Part shown: piece by piece, positions 13,813 to 15,581 of the stretch
Position numbering within the stretch: position 1 is the stretch's first letter
Layout: every line of letters begins with the position of its first letter
Source of the DNA: Cyanobacteriota bacterium
GTDB taxonomy: Bacteria; Cyanobacteriota; Cyanobacteriia; Phormidesmidales; Phormidesmidaceae
Length of the DNA: 15,581 nucleotides
Reading direction: 5' to 3'
NCBI GenBank assembly: GCA_027592485.1
Contig: JAQCKL010000034.1
Location: 1-15,581, forward strand
Made by a program: the position numbers and the translations under genes
The notes under the pieces: generated by a model
The model's input: only the letters and a program-made list of their open reading frames with translations
The model's database searches: none
What the model was told of the DNA's origin: nothing

Positions 13813-13918
13813 TATAGCGCTGGCCTACTTTGACCAGGACACCAAGTATCCTTCTGACGCATAACAGATCATCACCATGGCTTGCAGTCTTGTCCTAACC
13901 GGACTGGCCCCTGCGATA
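13813..13918. mobile_element. MITE-like element or pair of inverted element ends
   Basis: The left end starts TATAGCGCTGGCC (13813) and carries AGGACACC at 13836-13843. The right end, read on the minus strand from 13918, starts TATCGCAGGGGCC and carries TTAGGACAAGACT. The two ends match imperfectly over about 29 bp in opposite orientation, giving a 106-bp unit with no coding capacity. The left end matches copy 1 at 5389. The right end matches the edge copy at 15549 at 29 of 33 bases. TA-rich borders suit an IS630/Tc1-type transposase acting in trans. Two independent solo ends are the alternative. Confidence 0.5.
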
Positions 13919-14017
13919 AAGCCAAGGAGATTGGTCTCGGTTTAACCAAAGTGCGCTGATTTATGAAGTCTAGATGAGGCCTCCGGATTAACATTTGAAA
14001 GATTTGGAGGTGGTTTT

Positions 14018-14077
14018 ATGGATAACCTTTGGTGGGGGCTCCAGCAGTATCCAGACTCAGACCTGACAGCCAATTGA
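14018..14077 (+). CDS. 19-codon ORF with strong ribosome site
   Basis: GGAGG (14006-14010) followed by TGG lies 7 nt before an ATG at 14018, the best Shine-Dalgarno in the window. The frame encodes MDNLWWGLQQYPDSDLTAN and stops with TGA at 14075. It may be a tiny protein, a leader peptide for the glycosyltransferase 122 bp downstream, or the start of a gene truncated by deletion. No homology is recognised. Confidence 0.3.
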   Translation: MDNLWWGLQQYPDSDLTAN

Positions 14078-14148
14078 GACAACCGTCCCTTCATTCTGCT
14101 AAGAGGTTGGCGGGTTCGCTACAGCTGAATATCCCTGATAACCTACCC

Positions 14149-14176
14149 TTGTTTGTCTGCCATCCGCACATAAATT
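14149..14176 (+). promoter_or_regulatory. Candidate sigma-70 promoter of the glycosyltransferase gene
   Basis: TTGTTT (14149-14154) and TAAATT (14171-14176) are 16 nt apart. Transcription would begin near 14183, leaving a short leader of about 17 nt before the ATG at 14200. The short leader fits the absence of a clear Shine-Dalgarno. Confidence 0.45.
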
Positions 14177-14199
14177 AGCCTGATTGATCCCTAGCATCT

Positions 14200-15453
14200 A
14201 TGCGCATTCTGATCTACTCCTACAACTACCATCCTGAGCCCATTGGTATCGCCCCCTTGATGACCGAATTAGCCGAGGGGCTTGTCCAGAGGGGGCACCA
14301 GGTGCGGGTCGTGACGGCAATGCCCAATTATCCAGAGCGTCAGATCTATCCCGACTACCGGGGCCAGCTCTACACCACCGAAAAGCGCAATGGGGTTCAT
14401 ATTCAGCGCTGTTATGTTTGGATTCGTCCTAACCCTGGCTTAGTGGCACGGGTGTTCCTCGATGGCAGCTTTGTCTTGCTGAGCTTTATGCAAGCCTTGC
14501 AGGGCTGGCGGCCTGACATTATTCTCTACACCAGCCCCTCGTTACCCGCGTCGGTTCCGGTTGCGATGCTAAAGCTGCTTTACCGTTGCCCAACGGTGCT
14601 TAATCTTCAAGACATTTTGCCTGAGGCCGCAGTGCAAACAGGGCTGATCACCCATCCAGTGGCAATTCGTGTCTTTGAGGTGTTAGAAGCCTTTTGCTAC
14701 GGCAGTGCCAGTCACATTAGTGTGATTGCCGAAGGCTTTCGCCAAAATCTGCTGGGCAAAAAGGTAAAGAATGCCAAGATGTCGATCATCTCCAACTGGG
14801 TGGATGTGAACTTCATTCGGCCTCTTCCGAAATATGACAATGAATTTCGCCATCGAAATGACTTGGGGGAGAAATTTGTGGTGCTCTATTCTGGCAACAT
14901 TGCCCGTACCCAAGGCATTTCCACCATTATTCGGGCGGCCTACAAACTCAAATCTATACCCGAGATTGTCTTTGTGATTGTCGGGGAGCAAAGCCAGCTG
15001 GCTGATTTGGAAAAGCTGCGCCAAGAAATGGACGTCAATAATGTGCTGCTGCGCCCCTTTGCGCCCCGTGCCCAGTTACCGGAGATGTTGGCTGCTGCTG
15101 ATGTGGGCTTGATTATGCAGAAACGCAACGTGGTGGGTTTCAATATGCCCTCTAAAACCCAGGTCCTACTGGCCAGTGGCCGACCCATCATTGCCTCGGT
15201 CCCTTCTGAAGGGACCGCAGCCCAAGCCGTGCGGGCTAGCGGGGGAGGGCTGGTGGTCGAGCCAGAGCGACCTGTTGCCTTGGCTGATGCCATTATGGAA
15301 CTGTATAACCAGCCTGAGAAGGTGCAGAGACTGGGACAGCAAGGGCGGCAGTACGCCCTAGATCACTATTCTTTCGAGCAGGCGCTCAACCGTTACGAAA
15401 GTCTGTTTGAGCAAATGGTGTCTACTCCTAGGGCCGCTGTAACAGTGCTCTAA
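14200..15453 (+). CDS. Glycosyltransferase family 4 (WcaI/WbuB-like)
   Basis: The 417-residue protein has the GT-B fold of retaining family 4 glycosyltransferases. The N-terminal acceptor domain starts MRILIYSYNYHPEPIGIAPLM and has LAEGLVQRGHQVRVVTAMPNYP, typical of WcaI/WbuB enzymes of exopolysaccharide or O-antigen synthesis. The C-terminal donor domain begins near VLYSGNIARTQGISTIIRAA. It has FVIVGEQSQLADLEKL and FAPRAQLPEMLAAADVGLI, and the nucleotide-sugar site region FNMPSKTQVLLASGRPIIAS followed by PSEGTAA. There is no signal peptide; it should act at the cytosolic face of the membrane. Sugar donor and product cannot be told. No other polysaccharide genes lie in the window. The ATG fits the family start, but no clear ribosome site precedes it. 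Confidence 0.93.
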   Translation: MRILIYSYNYHPEPIGIAPLMTELAEGLVQRGHQVRVVTAMPNYPERQIYPDYRGQLYTTEKRNGVHIQRCYVWIRPNPGLVARVFLDGSFVLLSFMQALQGWRPDIILYTSPSLPASVPVAMLKLLYRCPTVLNLQDILPEAAVQTGLITHPVAIRVFEVLEAFCYGSASHISVIAEGFRQNLLGKKVKNAKMSIISNWVDVNFIRPLPKYDNEFRHRNDLGEKFVVLYSGNIARTQGISTIIRAAYKLKSIPEIVFVIVGEQSQLADLEKLRQEMDVNNVLLRPFAPRAQLPEMLAAADVGLIMQKRNVVGFNMPSKTQVLLASGRPIIASVPSEGTAAQAVRASGGGLVVEPERPVALADAIMELYNQPEKVQRLGQQGRQYALDHYSFEQALNRYESLFEQMVSTPRAAVTVL

Positions 15454-15483
15454 AATTGGCTCCGTGAACAAGGAGCAGAACTC

Positions 15484-15581
15484 ATGACTGGCTTTGCCGA
15501 TGTCGCTGAGTCATTTTTTGTGGCGGTGACCGTCTGGTCTGGCAACGTTATAGCAGTCGCCAGTCCGATTAGGACAAGACT
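15484..15581 (+). CDS. Start of a short unknown ORF, running off right edge
   Basis: AAGGAG (15470-15475) lies 8 nt before an ATG at 15484, a good start. The frame stays open to the window end (32 codons): MTGFADVAESFFVAVTVWSG then residues encoded by the element-end repeat from 15549. No family is recognised. The ribosome site is within a small hairpin (GCTCC 15459-15463 with GGAGC 15472-15476) that could hide it. The gene begins 30 bp after the glycosyltransferase stop and is probably co-transcribed. The reading frame is likely cut by the inserted element. Confidence 0.4.
   Translation, partial: MTGFADVAESFFVAVTVWSGNVIAVASPIRTR
15549..15581 (+). repeat. Dispersed element-end repeat at right edge
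   Basis: The last 33 bases match the minus strand of 13886-13918 at 29 positions, both with CCAGTCCG and TTAGGACAAGACT. The copy starts TATAGC at a TA step, typical of IS630/Tc1-like termini. A larger element probably continues beyond the window. Confidence 0.65.

Larger units (their letters stand above)
13703..14199. other. Intergenic region with repeat element and a tiny ORF
   Basis: This 497-bp stretch holds a 7-bp inverted repeat TTTTGAC/GTCAAAA (13768-13774, 13792-13798) upstream of the CIA30 gene. It also holds the MITE-like element at 13813-13918, a 19-codon ORF with a strong ribosome site at 14018, and the promoter of the glycosyltransferase. No longer coding frame with a credible start was found. 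The low coding density and element ends suggest past insertions and deletions. Confidence 0.6.

Noticed and set aside
13921..13945. Possible RNA gene or hairpin around TTGGT and ACCAA
   Set aside because: The stem is only 5 bp and no cloverleaf or other RNA fold could be built around it.
13878..13949. 18-codon plus-strand frame starting inside the MITE-like unit
   Set aside because: No ribosome site precedes the ATG, and most of the frame is translated from the element end.

Overview
The window comes from a cyanobacterial chromosome. Cyanobacterium-restricted genes (psb28, cp12), a cyanobacterial-type arogenate dehydrogenase, a pentapeptide-repeat gene and many copies of the HIP1 octamer GCGATCGC all point that way. 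The exact genus cannot be read from the sequence; a moderately GC-rich filamentous or Leptolyngbya-like lineage is a guess. Nearly all of the window is ordinary housekeeping or metabolic sequence. I found no CRISPR array, tRNA, rRNA, phage gene or complete transposase gene.

Left part (1-5387): the start of a pentapeptide-repeat protein runs off the left edge on the minus strand. It is divergent from tyrA (tyrosine synthesis) and gloA (methylglyoxal detoxification). A small minus-strand gene overlaps the gloA stop codon. psb28 (photosystem II assembly) follows behind its own promoter and converges on a yifB/comM AAA ATPase gene. The divergent nanE-like epimerase gene comes next.

Middle part (5388-7594): a terminal repeat of a mobile element lies directly after nanE. 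It is followed by cp12, the redox linker of Calvin-cycle GAPDH and PRK, which here has lost its C-terminal cysteine pair. A lipoprotein of the sorbosone/PQQ sugar dehydrogenase family and a 70-residue gene of unknown function come after it.

Right-centre (7595-12587): a complete ABC importer for amino acids of the NatFGH-BgtA / AapJQMP / BztABCD type. It has a lipoprotein binding protein, two permeases and an ATPase. A TGTG-N8-TACA box resembling an NtcA site lies upstream, suggesting nitrogen control. Two strong hairpins separate the binding-protein gene from the permease genes, and a perfect 11-bp hairpin closes the operon. Together the four proteins would bring polar and acidic amino acids into the cell.

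Right end (12588-15581): a convergent CIA30-domain gene, then a 500-bp non-coding stretch holding a MITE-like element, then a family 4 glycosyltransferase with its own promoter. A short ORF follows and runs into another copy of the mobile-element end at the window edge.

The points most worth a second look are the CP12 variant, the dispersed element-end repeats, the hairpins and candidate NtcA box of the transporter operon, and the small convergent gene at 2085-2327. I see no clear sign of a wholly new multi-gene system.
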